Shown piece by piece: positions 17,560 through 27,637 of a stretch of DNA of 64,000 nt (positions are counted from its first letter, which is position 1; the number at the start of each line of letters is the position of its first letter). Source of the stretch: Paenarthrobacter ureafaciens (lineage in GTDB: Bacteria; Actinomycetota; Actinomycetes; Actinomycetales; Micrococcaceae); assembly GCF_004028095.1 (NCBI RefSeq), contig NZ_SBHM01000007.1, positions 2,976,001 through 3,040,000 of the forward strand, read 5' to 3'. The notes under the pieces were generated by a model. The model had not been told where the DNA came from. It was given only the letters and a program-made list of their open reading frames with translations, and searched no databases. Both the position numbers and the translations under genes were made by a program.

Positions 17560-17591
17560 TTGACTGTGGTGCTTTGTGGAGTAAAGTGGAG
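17560..17591 (+). promoter_or_regulatory. mraZ promoter with three 10-bp-phased MraZ boxes
   Basis: -35 TTGACT (17560-17565), a 16-bp spacer and -10 TAAAGT (17582-17587). Three direct repeats GTGGTG (17566), GTGGAG (17576) and GTGGAG (17586) lie exactly 10 bp apart and cover the spacer and -10. MraZ is known to repress its own operon by binding direct TGG-containing repeats with this period. Occupancy here would block RNA polymerase. Transcription should start near 17594, leaving a leader of about 60 nt. Confidence 0.75.
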
Positions 17592-17655
17592 CGCATAAGA
17601 GGGTAATGGCATAGCAGGGTATGAGCGGGCACCTTAGTTGAGGGGCGGTGGGCCG

Positions 17656-18087
17656 GTGTTTCTTGGCACCCATTCGCCGCGTCTCGATGAGAAGGGCCGG
17701 ATCATACTTCCCGCCAAGTTCCGTGAGGAGCTTGCGGCGGGCCTGGTCCTCACACGGGGGCAGGAGCGATGCATTTACGTCTTCAGTCAGAAGGAATTCG
17801 AACGCATTCACGAATCGATGCGGGAGGCACCGCTGTCCTCCAAGCAGGCTCGTGATTACATTCGGGTCTTTCTGTCCGGGGCCTCTGACGAAGTACCTGA
17901 CAAGCAGGGGCGCGTGACGATTCCGCCGGCGCTTCGGGCATACGCAGGGCTTGGCCGCGAGCTGGCTGTTATTGGAGCCGGTACCCGGGCCGAGATCTGG
18001 GACGCCGAGGCTTGGAATGAGTACCTCGCCGAGAAGGAAGCTGCCTTCTCAGAAACGGATGACGACCATCTTCCGGGCTTCTTCTAG
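17656..18087 (+). CDS. mraZ: Transcriptional regulator MraZ
   Basis: Ring-forming DNA-binding protein that represses the dcw operon. 143 residues with two AbrB-like halves, each with its DxxxR motif: DEKGRIILP (~11) and DKQGRVTIP (~83). I chose the GTG at 17656, which gives the family's usual [10 protein letters not shown] opening, with GAGGGG about 10 nt upstream; the open frame begins 18 nt earlier with TTG. First gene of the dcw cluster; its own boxes overlie the promoter upstream. 164 bp separate it from rsmH, and these include a hairpin at 18148-18173 without a U tract. Confidence 0.95.
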   Translation: MFLGTHSPRLDEKGRIILPAKFREELAAGLVLTRGQERCIYVFSQKEFERIHESMREAPLSSKQARDYIRVFLSGASDEVPDKQGRVTIPPALRAYAGLGRELAVIGAGTRAEIWDAEAWNEYLAEKEAAFSETDDDHLPGFF

Positions 18088-18251
18088 CCGGTAGGGGGAG
18101 TCCTCCTGTTCTTGGATGGGATCTCCAGCCGCCCATCGTTCTGCTTTCCTGGCTCAACTTCCCCGGAGCCAGGCCGGCGGGACGGTAGGCGCGGATGGGG
18201 ATCCGATCCAAGAAAGACGCAAGCAGGGCTAGTGAGGAAAGAGGAGGCAGC

Positions 18252-19250
18252 GTGGAGGAGCAGGACGCGGCGAAGCCGACATCGGAACGCCACGTGCCCG
18301 TCTTGAAGGACCGCTGCATCAATCTCTTGGCTCCCGGTTTTGAAGCCGCACGGAAACGCGGGGAAACGCCGGTAGTCATCGATGCCACGCTTGGCATGGG
18401 CGGCCATTCCGAAGCCATGCTGCAGCGCTTCGGGGATCTGCATCTGGTGGGAATCGATCGCGACCAAGAGGCCTTGGCGCTTGCCGGTGCGCGACTTGAA
18501 CCCTTCAGCGCACGTACGGACCTGGTTCATGCCGTCTATGACGAGATAGCCGAGGTCCTGGAGGATCTCGGCATTCCCGAAGTCCACGGCGTCCTCATGG
18601 ACCTGGGTGTTTCCTCCCTGCAGCTTGACGAGCGGGAGCGGGGCTTCGCCTACTCCTATGATGCTCCGCTGGACATGCGCATGGACACTAGCCGGGGCCA
18701 GACAGCGGCAGACGTAGTCAATACGTACAGCGAAGAAGACCTGGTGCGCATTATCCGTAAGTGGGGCGAGGAGAAGTTCGCCGGAAGGATCGCCAACAGG
18801 ATCGTTCGAGCCCGCGAACAGAAGCCGTTTGCGACCACCGGTGAGCTGGTCGAAGAGATCCGGGCCGTAGTCCCAGCTGCCGCTGCAAAGAGCGGTGGCC
18901 ACCCAGCCAAGCGAACCTTCCAGGCCTTGCGCATTGAAGTCAACGAGGAACTGGATGTCCTGGAGCGGGCCGTTCCGGCAGCAGTTGCGGCAACGGCGTT
19001 GGGGGGCCGGGTCGTGGTGATGTCCTACCACTCCCTCGAAGACAAGATCGTGAAGTCCGTCTTCCAAGCAGGTTCCAAGTCTTCGGCTCCCTTGGGTTTC
19101 CCCGTTGAATTGGAAGAGCACAAGCCGGAACTCAAAACCCTTACCAAAGGCACTGAGGTGCCTACCCCAGCGGAAATTGCCGAGAACCCACGCGCGGCGT
19201 CTGCCCGGTTGCGGGCCGTGGAGCGCATCAAACCGAGGAGAGTCGTATGA
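18252..19250 (+). CDS. rsmH: 16S rRNA m4C1402 methyltransferase RsmH
   Basis: Methylates N4 of C1402 in 16S rRNA using S-adenosylmethionine. 332 residues from a GTG preceded 5 nt away by GAGGAGG; an ATG at 18195 would add 19 residues. The SAM-binding segment [28 protein letters not shown] motif ([11 protein letters not shown]) and [10 protein letters not shown] near the C-terminus are all present. Its last codon overlaps the ftsL ATG by 4 nt (ATGA). Confidence 0.95.
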   Translation: MEEQDAAKPTSERHVPVLKDRCINLLAPGFEAARKRGETPVVIDATLGMGGHSEAMLQRFGDLHLVGIDRDQEALALAGARLEPFSARTDLVHAVYDEIAEVLEDLGIPEVHGVLMDLGVSSLQLDERERGFAYSYDAPLDMRMDTSRGQTAADVVNTYSEEDLVRIIRKWGEEKFAGRIANRIVRAREQKPFATTGELVEEIRAVVPAAAAKSGGHPAKRTFQALRIEVNEELDVLERAVPAAVAATALGGRVVVMSYHSLEDKIVKSVFQAGSKSSAPLGFPVELEEHKPELKTLTKGTEVPTPAEIAENPRAASARLRAVERIKPRRVV

Positions 19251-19900
19251 GCACCGCCGCAGCTAAGACAATGCCCTCGGTTGTGGGCAACACGGCGCGC
19301 GTCCTTCCCGCGGGCAAGCCGGACACCGCCCGGAAGCCGCGCACGCCACTTTCCGTGGTGCGCAGTGCACCCGGCAAACGCCGCACGCCCGTGGTTGTTT
19401 TGTGCGTCCTGGCGTTGGCTGCGGCCCTGCTGACGGTACTGGTCCTCAATATCTCCGTGTCCACCGCGCAGTACCGCTTGGTGCAGCTTAAGGCCGAGGC
19501 GGCGACCCTCACCAAAGAGAACCAGGACCTGACACAGAAGAAGCAGAACTTCGAAGCTCCCCAGAACCTGGCTGCCAAGGCGGCAGAATTGGGAATGGTC
19601 CAGTCCACTGTCAAAGGCCAGATTGATGTGAACACCATGACGGTTACAGGCAAAGCCACTCCTGCGGTCAAGGGAGACAATCCCTCGGCCCTGATCGCAC
19701 CCCCGGCGATCGCCGGCCAGCTTGATGTGGTTCCCTCCGTGACTACCAAGGAGCCGCTGGAGAACCTGAAACCGTCCGCGCCTGCGGCAAGCGCACCGGC
19801 AGCTACTCCGCCGGCCGCCTCAACGGCTCCGGCCGCGCCGTCTGCTGAGCTTCACGGCGGATCCGTACCGGCTCCGCAGCAGAAGGCGCCCGGCCAGTAA
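19247..19900 (+). CDS. ftsL: FtsL-like division protein
   Basis: 217 residues. A basic cytoplasmic N-terminus of ~45 residues is followed by one transmembrane helix (~46-66) and a short periplasmic coiled coil ([20 protein letters not shown]). A long Ala/Pro-rich tail of ~70 residues fills the rest and probably reaches into the wall. The position between rsmH and ftsI and the topology identify it. The family diverges quickly, so sequence alone is weak evidence. In the divisome it works with FtsQ and FtsB to activate FtsW-FtsI. Confidence 0.85.
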   Translation: MSTAAAKTMPSVVGNTARVLPAGKPDTARKPRTPLSVVRSAPGKRRTPVVVLCVLALAAALLTVLVLNISVSTAQYRLVQLKAEAATLTKENQDLTQKKQNFEAPQNLAAKAAELGMVQSTVKGQIDVNTMTVTGKATPAVKGDNPSALIAPPAIAGQLDVVPSVTTKEPLENLKPSAPAASAPAATPPAASTAPAAPSAELHGGSVPAPQQKAPGQ

Positions 19901-19941
19901 CCAACCGTCCACCGATTCAACGCCAGCAGCAAGGAACCAAC

Positions 19942-21738
19942 GTGGCGCATAACTCCGGCAAAACCAAGAAGACGAAAGTGCCGGTGGCCAGGAAGCGCCT
20001 CCGGGTTGGTTTGGGGATCATGCTGACCTTGCTGCTGGTGGTTGGCGGCAAGCTGTTCATGGTCCAGGGACTGGACATGGGCGGAATGGCAGAAGCTGCC
20101 CTGGCCAGCAGGCTCACGCCCCAGGTGCTCCCGGCCGAGCGCGGCAAGATCGTCGACGCGAACGGAACAGTCCTGGCGAGCAGCGTGATCCGTTACAACA
20201 TCGTGGTGGATCAGGTCCTCAATACCGCTACCTCCGACTTCAAGCGGTATAACCAGGACACTGAGACCGTTGAGACGATCACCAGGGACCAGGGCATCTC
20301 GGAACTGGCTACCCTCCTGGGTTCCGACGTCGCGAAGGTGCGGGACTCACTGACCGGCGACAAGAAGTACGCCGTAGTGGCCAAAGACATCAAGCCGGAG
20401 CTCGAAGACCGCATCACCAAGCTTCGGATCCCGGGGGTCTCGGCAGAGGGCGTGAGCAAGCGGGTCTATCCCAACGGCAGCGTGGCCGGGGGGGTTGTTG
20501 GCTTCCTGCAGGATGGAACTACGGGCCAAGCCGGAATCGAGCAAACCCAGGACGAGATCCTGCGTGGCACCGAAGGCAAGCGTGTCTTCGAGATCGGCGC
20601 CGACGGCCTGCGGATCCCGGTCGCCACCGACGAGCTGACTCCGGCAGTGGACGGCAGCGACGTTAAGCTGACCCTCAACACCGACATCCAGTACTTTGCC
20701 CAGCAGGCAATCCAAAGCCAGGTCAACAAGCTCAACGCCGAATGGGGCGTCATTGTGGTGATGGACGCCAAGACCGGCAACCTGATCGCTTTGGCCGATA
20801 CGAATGCCCCGGACCCCAACGATCCCGGGAAGGTCGATGCCAAAGACCGCGGCGTGCGGGCAGTGACTGCCGCTTACGAGCCCGGTTCGGTGGAGAAGAT
20901 GATCACGGCGGCAGCGGTCATCGAAGAAGGCAAGTCCAGCCCCCTGGACCATTTCACTATCCCGTCGTCCTACACGATCGATGGCCAGACCTTCACTGAT
21001 GCTTTCGAGCACGGGACCGAGGAACGCACGCTGGCCGGCATCCTGGGCTGGTCGATGAACACAGGCACCGTTATGGCCGGCAGCAGGTTGAGCAAGGAAC
21101 AGCGCTATGACTGGCTGAGGAAGTTCGGCATCGGCGAGAAGACCGAGGTGGGCCTCCCGGCTGAAGCCACGGGCATCCTCGCAAAACCGGAGCAGTGGGA
21201 CGACCGCCAGCAGTACACGGTGCTGTTCGGGCAAGGCGTTTCGCAGTCGACGCTGCAGACGGTGCGCGCCTACCAAAGCATCGCCAATGACGGCGTCATG
21301 CTCCAGCCGAGGCTCATTGACAGTTACATCGATCCCGACGGCGTGGAACAGAAGGTGCCGGCCAAGGATCCCCGGCAGGTGGTCTCCAAGGAAACGGCGC
21401 AGCAAGTGCGGGATATCCTCGAAAGCGCCGTGACCGAAGGGCAGATCAAGGACGCCGCGATCGACGGCTACCGGGTGGGGGCGAAGACGGGAACGTCCCA
21501 GGCTCCCCGTGAAGACGGGCTCCCTGGTTTTGACGGCTACACGGCATCGATGGTCGGAATGGCACCCATGGACGATCCCAGGTTCATTGTGGAAGTCGTC
21601 CTGCAGCGCCCGAAGGGAAGCATCTACGGCATCACCAACGGTCCCGTGTTCCGGTCCGTGATGGCCCAAGTGCTGCGGACCTATAACGTCCCGCCGTCCA
21701 CCGGTACACCCGCGCGCTTGCCGCAGTTCGTCAAGTAA
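19942..21738 (+). CDS. ftsI: Penicillin-binding protein FtsI (class B transpeptidase)
   Basis: Septal D,D-transpeptidase that cross-links peptidoglycan. 598 residues. One transmembrane helix (~27-47), a PBP dimerisation domain, then the transpeptidase domain with SxxK (S316-V-E-K319), SxN (S371-M-N373) and KTGT (K515). It has no C-terminal PASTA repeats. GTG start with AAGGA 7-11 nt upstream. 41 nt separate it from ftsL; murE follows after 103 nt. Confidence 0.95.
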   Translation: MAHNSGKTKKTKVPVARKRLRVGLGIMLTLLLVVGGKLFMVQGLDMGGMAEAALASRLTPQVLPAERGKIVDANGTVLASSVIRYNIVVDQVLNTATSDFKRYNQDTETVETITRDQGISELATLLGSDVAKVRDSLTGDKKYAVVAKDIKPELEDRITKLRIPGVSAEGVSKRVYPNGSVAGGVVGFLQDGTTGQAGIEQTQDEILRGTEGKRVFEIGADGLRIPVATDELTPAVDGSDVKLTLNTDIQYFAQQAIQSQVNKLNAEWGVIVVMDAKTGNLIALADTNAPDPNDPGKVDAKDRGVRAVTAAYEPGSVEKMITAAAVIEEGKSSPLDHFTIPSSYTIDGQTFTDAFEHGTEERTLAGILGWSMNTGTVMAGSRLSKEQRYDWLRKFGIGEKTEVGLPAEATGILAKPEQWDDRQQYTVLFGQGVSQSTLQTVRAYQSIANDGVMLQPRLIDSYIDPDGVEQKVPAKDPRQVVSKETAQQVRDILESAVTEGQIKDAAIDGYRVGAKTGTSQAPREDGLPGFDGYTASMVGMAPMDDPRFIVEVVLQRPKGSIYGITNGPVFRSVMAQVLRTYNVPPSTGTPARLPQFVK

Positions 21739-21841
21739 GCTTCTTGGGCGCCTGTTTCGGCCCAGGATCAGATCCCGCACCACCGAACGGGCGCCGCTGG
21801 CCCCCAGCCGGTCGTTCCACTGAGCACCATTGGAGAACCAC

Positions 21842-23479
21842 GTGTCAGAGCACCATCAGGCAGATTCCAGCGCCACGACGCCCGACGACGGGGAGCCCGG
21901 GTTCCGGCCCCGGTCGGTAGCGGCCGTGCCGTTGTCGGAGATCGCCGAAGTGCTCGGCGTCACCGTTCCGGAGCAGGATTCGGGCGGGGGAGTGACGGGT
22001 ATTTCTCTTAATTCCCGGGCTGTTGAGCCAGGGGACCTCTACATGGCGTTGCCGGGAGCCTCGCGCCACGGGGCCGACTTCGTGCCCCAGGCAGTGGAGT
22101 CCGGTGCCGTTGCGGTGGTGACGGACGACGCCGGTGCCCGCCAGCTTGCGTTGGCAGGCGAGCAGCCCGTTCCTGTCCTGATTGTCCAGGAGCCGCGTAC
22201 CGCCGTCGGGCGATTGTCCGCCCTTATCTACCGGAGCCAGCCCGCAGAAGGTGGCCACCCCACCCTTTTCGGTGTCACCGGAACCAACGGAAAGACAACC
22301 ACGACCTACTTCATCAATGCCTTGCTGCGTGCGCTCGGCAAGACGCCCGGCCTCATCGGGACGATCGAGATCCTTGCCGGCGGCGATCCCATCCCAAGCC
22401 TGCTCACGACGCCCGAATCCACCGATGTCCACGGCCTCTTGGCGCTCATGCGCGAAAGGGGCCTGGAGGCGGCGTCGATGGAGGTGTCATCCCACGCCAT
22501 TTCGTACCATCGCGTTGACGGAGTGATGTTCGACGTCGCGGGTTTCACCAACCTCACGCAGGATCACCTGGATCTCCACGGTGACATGGAAGAGTATTTC
22601 CGGACCAAGGCCGAGTTGTTCACGGCAGCCCGTGCCCGGCAGGCCGTGGTGACGGTCGATGACGGGTGGGGCCGCCAACTGGCACGCATGGCGGACATTC
22701 CGGTCACCACGCTGTCCACCACCCCTGATGACGTGGAGGCGGACTGGCACGTTGCCTCGGTTGCTTCCCGAGGACTGGGGACGGAATTCGAGCTCGTGCA
22801 CAAGGACGGCGGGTCGCTGCGCGTGCACACGGGCCTGCCCGGTGATTTCAACGTGGCCAACGCAGCTTTGGCGACTGCCATGGTGGCGGCTTCCGGTGTT
22901 GACCTTGAAGTGCTCCAAGCGGCACTTGACCAGCACGATCCCTTCACGGTTTCCGTGCCGGGCCGCATGCAGCTGATCTCCACTGCGCCCGCGGCAGTGG
23001 TGGATTTTGCCCACAACCCCGATGCCCTTGCCCGCGCGTTGAAGGCTGTCCGCTCAGCCGAAGAGGGTTCACGGGTCATTGTGGTCTTCGGAGCCACCGG
23101 GCAGCGGGACCAAGGCAAGCGGCCCACCATGGGAGCGATCGCCGCGCGACTCGCGGACGTAGTCATCATCACTGACGATGACCCCCACGACGAAGACGCA
23201 GCCGCCATCCGTGCGGATGTCCTCGCCGGGGCACGTGCCGCCGTTGAGAAAGAAGGACTGGACAGCGAAATTGTCGAGTCCCACCCCCGTGACGAAGCCA
23301 TCAGGCTTGCTGTGGAACTGGCCACTTCCAAGGACACCATCCTTGTGGCCGGCCGTGGTCACGAAGTGTGGCAGGAGGTCAAGGGCGTCAATCTGGCACT
23401 TGACGACAGGGTGGAACTGCGGGCCGCCTTGACATCCAAGGGATTCAGCGTTTCAACGGACCAGCGGATAGAGTCCTAA
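21842..23479 (+). CDS. murE: UDP-MurNAc-tripeptide synthetase MurE, probably L-lysine adding
   Basis: Adds the third residue to UDP-MurNAc-L-Ala-D-Glu. 545 residues from a GTG with GGAG 8-12 nt upstream (the frame opens 12 nt earlier at TTG). The ATP site is GTNGKTTT (147-154), and the substrate N-terminal domain contains SLNSRAVEPGDLY. The specificity loop reads TDDDPHDED (444-452). Meso-DAP enzymes have DNPR here, where the Arg binds DAP; it is replaced by His. L-Lys enzymes such as S. aureus MurE also lack that Arg, so L-lysine is the likely substrate (inference). Confidence 0.94.
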   Translation: MSEHHQADSSATTPDDGEPGFRPRSVAAVPLSEIAEVLGVTVPEQDSGGGVTGISLNSRAVEPGDLYMALPGASRHGADFVPQAVESGAVAVVTDDAGARQLALAGEQPVPVLIVQEPRTAVGRLSALIYRSQPAEGGHPTLFGVTGTNGKTTTTYFINALLRALGKTPGLIGTIEILAGGDPIPSLLTTPESTDVHGLLALMRERGLEAASMEVSSHAISYHRVDGVMFDVAGFTNLTQDHLDLHGDMEEYFRTKAELFTAARARQAVVTVDDGWGRQLARMADIPVTTLSTTPDDVEADWHVASVASRGLGTEFELVHKDGGSLRVHTGLPGDFNVANAALATAMVAASGVDLEVLQAALDQHDPFTVSVPGRMQLISTAPAAVVDFAHNPDALARALKAVRSAEEGSRVIVVFGATGQRDQGKRPTMGAIAARLADVVIITDDDPHDEDAAAIRADVLAGARAAVEKEGLDSEIVESHPRDEAIRLAVELATSKDTILVAGRGHEVWQEVKGVNLALDDRVELRAALTSKGFSVSTDQRIES

Positions 23480-23485
23480 ACCGAG

Positions 23486-24976
23486 ATGATTGCATTTACT
23501 GCGGCTGAAATCGCCGACATTACCCATGGCCGCCTGACCGGCAGCGGGGAGCTCGTGCCCGCCTCCGTCGTCACCGATTCGCGGGAAGCGACCCCCGGCG
23601 CGCTGTACGTGGCCAAGCCCGGCGAACACGCCGACGGCCACGACTTTGTTGCCGCTGCATTCGAACGTGGTGCCGTCTTGGCGCTGATCGAACGCGAAGT
23701 CGCCGATGCCGGCGGTACGCCGTATCCCGCCGTCGTCGTTGATGACGCAGTCCTGGCCATGGGCGAACTGGCTGCCGAGGCCGTACGCCGGATCCGGGCC
23801 AAGCGTGCCGGGCGGGGTGAAGACTTCACGGTGATCGGGATTACCGGTTCCGCGGGAAAGACCACCACCAAGGACCTCCTGGCGGGCATCTTGTCCCAGG
23901 CCGGAACTACGGTAGCGCCGCAGGGCTCCTACAACGGAGAGGTTGGCGTCCCGCTGACGGTCTTTGCCGCAACGGAAGACACCCGCTACCTGGTCATCGA
24001 GATGGGCGCGACGGGGATCGGCCACATCAAGTACCTCGCGGACATGGTCAAGCCGGACATCGGCGTGGTCCTGGTGGTCGGGACGGCGCATTCCGGTGAA
24101 TTCGGCGGCGTCGAGAACATTGCCAAGGCCAAAGGCGAAATGGTGGAGGCGCTCGGCGAAGAGGGTACCGCTGTCATCAACCTCGACGACGGCAGGGTGG
24201 CCGCGATGCGGACCAGGACCAGGGCCAAGGTCCTTGGGTTTACGGCCTCCCCGGCAACGAACGAAGAAGTGGAAGCCCGCAACGTGGTGGTGAACGCCCA
24301 GGGCCACCCGGACTTTGACCTGGTATTGCCCGACGGCGGGCCCTCCGTTGCGGTCCACAGCAAGCTCATCGGCGGTCACCACGTGACCAACCTGCTGGCA
24401 GCAGCCTCAGCGGCTTTCGCGGCAGGCATCCCCGCACCGGACATCGCGGCCTCGCTGAGCTCCCAATCGGCAGCCAGCCGCTGGCGGATGGAACGGACCG
24501 AACGGCCGGACGGCGTCACCATCATCAACGACGCCTACAACGCCAACCCCGAGTCGATGCGGGCCGCTTTGCGGACCCTTGCCGACCTCGGACAGGGTCG
24601 CCGCACGTGGGCCGTGCTCGGTGCCATGCTGGAACTCGGCGACGATTCAATCCGCGAGCACACGGCAGTGGGCACGCAGGTGGTCCGGCTCAACATCTCA
24701 CGCCTGCTGGTGGTGGGCCGTGAAGCCCGTGCCATGTACGTATCCGCCATCCAAGAGGGCTCCTGGGGCGACGAGTGCCTATTCGCCGAGACGGTGGAAG
24801 AGGCCTATGAAATCCTGCAGAGCGAACTCCGGCCCGGCGACCTCGTCCTCTTCAAGTCCTCCAACGGTGTTGGGCTGCGGCATTTGGGCGATCGGATAGC
24901 ATTACCCCCACGGGCCGAGCCCACCGGGGAAAGCGCGGCCAACGGCGCCGCAAGCGAAGGGAACGAGCTGCAGTGA
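23486..24976 (+). CDS. murF: UDP-MurNAc-pentapeptide synthetase MurF
   Basis: Adds D-Ala-D-Ala to the UDP-MurNAc-tripeptide using ATP. 496 residues. The N-terminal domain begins [17 protein letters not shown]; the ATP site is [13 protein letters not shown] near residue 118; the C-terminal ligase domain contains [13 protein letters not shown]. It starts 6 nt after murE and overlaps the mraY start by 4 nt (GTGA). Confidence 0.95.
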   Translation: MIAFTAAEIADITHGRLTGSGELVPASVVTDSREATPGALYVAKPGEHADGHDFVAAAFERGAVLALIEREVADAGGTPYPAVVVDDAVLAMGELAAEAVRRIRAKRAGRGEDFTVIGITGSAGKTTTKDLLAGILSQAGTTVAPQGSYNGEVGVPLTVFAATEDTRYLVIEMGATGIGHIKYLADMVKPDIGVVLVVGTAHSGEFGGVENIAKAKGEMVEALGEEGTAVINLDDGRVAAMRTRTRAKVLGFTASPATNEEVEARNVVVNAQGHPDFDLVLPDGGPSVAVHSKLIGGHHVTNLLAAASAAFAAGIPAPDIAASLSSQSAASRWRMERTERPDGVTIINDAYNANPESMRAALRTLADLGQGRRTWAVLGAMLELGDDSIREHTAVGTQVVRLNISRLLVVGREARAMYVSAIQEGSWGDECLFAETVEEAYEILQSELRPGDLVLFKSSNGVGLRHLGDRIALPPRAEPTGESAANGAASEGNELQ

Positions 24977-26082
24977 TTGCACTTTTGATCGGCGCAGGCG
25001 TCGCCCTCCTGGTGGCACTCATCGGGACCCCGTTGTTCATCCGGTTCCTGGTGGCCAAGAGCTACGGGCAATTCATCCGCGATGACGGACCGACATCGCA
25101 CCACACCAAACGCGGCACGCCGACCATGGGCGGAACCGTGGTGGTGGCGGCCGTGCTGCTCAGCTACTTCGTGACCCACCTCATCATGTGGCTGATGAAT
25201 CCGCGGTCGCCCGGGCCATCGGCGTCCGGCCTCCTTTTGTTGTTCCTCATGGTGGGTATGGGCTTTGTAGGCTTCCTCGACGACTACATCAAGATTTCGA
25301 ACAAACGGAGCCTGGGCCTCAACGCCAAGGCCAAACTGATACTCCAAGCCGCCGTGGGCATCATCTTCGCTGTCCTGGTCCTTCAGTTCCCCAACGAAGA
25401 CGGACTGCGCCCTGCCTCCACGCAGATATCGCTGGTCCGCGACATCCCTTGGCTGGACCTCGCCTTCGGCGGGACCGTTTTGGGGGCAATCCTCTTTGTG
25501 CTGTGGTCCAACCTGATCATCACGGCAGCCACCAACGGCGTGAACCTCACGGACGGGCTGGACGGGCTCGCGGCCGGGGCATCCATCATGGTGTTCGGGG
25601 CCTATACGATCATGGGCATCTGGCAGAGCAACCAAGCCTGCGGGTCCCCCAGGGAGGCGGGCAGCGGCTGCTACCAAGTGCGCGACCCCATGGACCTCGC
25701 GCTTCTCGCCGCAATACTGAGTGCGGCCTTGGTGGGCTTCCTGTGGTGGAACACATCTCCCGCCAAGATCTTCATGGGCGACACCGGTTCCCTGGCCATT
25801 GGCGGCGCCGTGGCAGCATTCGCGATCCTCTCCAGGACCGAACTGCTCCTGGCCTTCATCGGCGGCCTGTTCGTCCTCATCACCCTGTCCGTCATCATCC
25901 AGGTCGGCTTCTTCAAGCTGAGCGGCGGCAAGCGCGTCTTCAAGATGGCGCCGCTGCAGCACCACTTCGAACTCAAGGGCTGGGCCGAAGTGACTGTCGT
26001 TGTGCGGTTCTGGATCCTCGCCGGCCTGTTTGTCGCTGCCGGCCTTGGAATTTTCTACGCTGAATGGGTGGTGCTGCTGTGA
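24973..26082 (+). CDS. mraY: Phospho-MurNAc-pentapeptide transferase MraY
   Basis: Moves phospho-MurNAc-pentapeptide onto undecaprenyl phosphate, giving lipid I. 369 residues, about ten transmembrane helices. The conserved Asp-rich loops are present: [21 protein letters not shown] and [12 protein letters not shown]; the His-rich loop reads [11 protein letters not shown] start overlaps the murF stop; its own stop overlaps the murD GTG by 4 nt. These overlaps point to strict translational coupling through murF-mraY-murD. Confidence 0.96.
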   Translation: MIALLIGAGVALLVALIGTPLFIRFLVAKSYGQFIRDDGPTSHHTKRGTPTMGGTVVVAAVLLSYFVTHLIMWLMNPRSPGPSASGLLLLFLMVGMGFVGFLDDYIKISNKRSLGLNAKAKLILQAAVGIIFAVLVLQFPNEDGLRPASTQISLVRDIPWLDLAFGGTVLGAILFVLWSNLIITAATNGVNLTDGLDGLAAGASIMVFGAYTIMGIWQSNQACGSPREAGSGCYQVRDPMDLALLAAILSAALVGFLWWNTSPAKIFMGDTGSLAIGGAVAAFAILSRTELLLAFIGGLFVLITLSVIIQVGFFKLSGGKRVFKMAPLQHHFELKGWAEVTVVVRFWILAGLFVAAGLGIFYAEWVVLL

Positions 26083-27635
26083 ACGCAAGCCCGGAAACAG
26101 TCTCCGACCGTCTTGAGGGGCTCACCAGTTGGGACTCCGACTGGAGCGGGCTCCGCGTCGTGGTCACCGGGATCGGCGTCTCCGGCTTTGCCGCCGCGGA
26201 CACACTCATCGAACTTGGGGCGAAGGTGGTGGTTGTGGACGCATCCACCACGGCCAAGGCACAAGCGCAGGCCGACACCCTCAAGATCGTGGGTGCAGTT
26301 GATGTCCTCCTTGGGCAGGATGCCGTGAACAGCTTGCCGCTCATCGAAGGCGAAAAGCCCGAACTCGTTGTCACCTCGCCGGGGTGGCGTCCGGACCAGG
26401 CCCTGCTCGCGGCCGCCAAACGGAAGCACATTCCCGTGTGGGGCGACGTTGAACTGGCATGGCGTCTAAGAGTGCGCGAAGGCCGTAAGACGGCCGACTG
26501 GTTGGCCATCACCGGAACCAACGGCAAGACCACCACTGTGGGCATGACGGAATCCATGCTGCAAGCGGCCGGACTGAAAGCCATCGCCGTGGGCAACGTG
26601 GGCACACCCATCCTGGACGCCCTGCGTGACCCGGTGGATTACGACGCCTTCGCGGTGGAACTCTCCAGCTTCCAGCTTCACTGGAGCCATTCATTGTCTC
26701 CAGTGGCCAGCGTGTGCCTCAACGTTGCAGAGGACCACGTGGACTGGCATGGCTCCTATGAGTCGTACTTGGCGGACAAGGCCAAGGTGTACGAGAACAC
26801 GCAGAAGGCGGCAATCTACAACGCCGAGCAGATCGAGACCGAACGCATGGTGGAAAACGCGGACGTCATCGAAGGCTGCCGCGCGGTCGCCTTCACCACC
26901 AACACCCCGGCCATCAGCATGGTGGGGATCGTGGACGGTTTGCTCGTGGACCGCGCCTTCATCGCCGAACGCAAGGATTCTGCGGCCGAGCTCGCCGCCC
27001 TGGCCGACCTCGGCGCGGTAGCGCCCCGGCACATGGTGGCCAATGCCTTGGCGGCCGCTGCCTTGGTCCGCGCCTACGGAGTGGAACCGGCAGCGGTGAA
27101 ACAGGGCCTGGTCAACTTCCTTCCCGGTGAACACCGGATCCAGTTGGTTGCCAAGCAGAACGACGTGCTCTGGGTCGACGACTCCAAAGCCACCAATCCG
27201 CATGCGGCGTCCGCAGCCCTCTCCGCCTTCTCCAACGTCGTGTGGATCGCCGGCGGCCTCTCCAAAGGCGTCAACTATGACGACCTCGTCAAGGAGCATG
27301 CCCACCGGCTCAAGGCGGTTGTCCTGATCGGTGCGGACACCGGTGCCCTGGAAGGTTCGCTGCGGCGACACGCGCCCGATGTCCCCGTGATCCTCCAGCC
27401 CAAGGGTGAAACTGAGGAAGTGGAGACCGCAGTTGCCTCACCAATTTTCGGTGAGACCATCATGGCCCAGGCCGTAGCTTCGGCCGCCGATGTGGCAGCC
27501 CCGGGCGACACCGTCCTCATGGCACCGGCCGCGGCCTCCATGGATCAGTTCTCTTCCTACGCTCACCGTGGCGACGCTTTCATCCAGGCAGTCCGCGAGC
27601 TCGTGGAAGGGCAGGCACAGACCACCGAGGAGTAG
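26079..27635 (+). CDS. murD: UDP-MurNAc-L-Ala-D-Glu ligase MurD
   Basis: Adds D-Glu to UDP-MurNAc-L-Ala with ATP. About 518 residues from the GTG at 26079, which overlaps the mraY stop by 4 nt (an in-frame ATG at 26064 lies inside mraY). The N-terminal Rossmann-like domain has [14 protein letters not shown]. The ATP site is [10 protein letters not shown], and the C-terminal domain has [13 protein letters not shown]. Slightly longer than E. coli MurD (438 aa), as is usual for Actinobacteria. ftsW starts 3 nt after its stop. Confidence 0.95.
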   Translation: MNASPETVSDRLEGLTSWDSDWSGLRVVVTGIGVSGFAAADTLIELGAKVVVVDASTTAKAQAQADTLKIVGAVDVLLGQDAVNSLPLIEGEKPELVVTSPGWRPDQALLAAAKRKHIPVWGDVELAWRLRVREGRKTADWLAITGTNGKTTTVGMTESMLQAAGLKAIAVGNVGTPILDALRDPVDYDAFAVELSSFQLHWSHSLSPVASVCLNVAEDHVDWHGSYESYLADKAKVYENTQKAAIYNAEQIETERMVENADVIEGCRAVAFTTNTPAISMVGIVDGLLVDRAFIAERKDSAAELAALADLGAVAPRHMVANALAAAALVRAYGVEPAAVKQGLVNFLPGEHRIQLVAKQNDVLWVDDSKATNPHAASAALSAFSNVVWIAGGLSKGVNYDDLVKEHAHRLKAVVLIGADTGALEGSLRRHAPDVPVILQPKGETEEVETAVASPIFGETIMAQAVASAADVAAPGDTVLMAPAAASMDQFSSYAHRGDAFIQAVRELVEGQAQTTEE

Positions 27636-27637
27636 CA

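Noticed and set aside
17245..17811. 188-codon minus-strand frame upstream of mraZ
   Set aside because: Runs over the 17-bp repeats and the MraZ boxes and into mraZ; no ribosome site or recognisable domain.
18148..18173. Hairpin between mraZ and rsmH as a terminator
   Set aside because: An 8-bp stem with a 10-nt loop and no U tract; it would cut the dcw operon, so it is at most a weak leader structure.
20347..21783. 478-codon open frame on the minus strand opposite ftsI
   Set aside because: Lies opposite the conserved transpeptidase motifs of FtsI and shows no recognisable protein features.
24805..26088. 427-codon minus-strand frame opposite mraY
   Set aside because: Its composition (His/Gln/Gly-rich) is the reverse image of MraY coding bias; MraY motifs are complete on the + strand.
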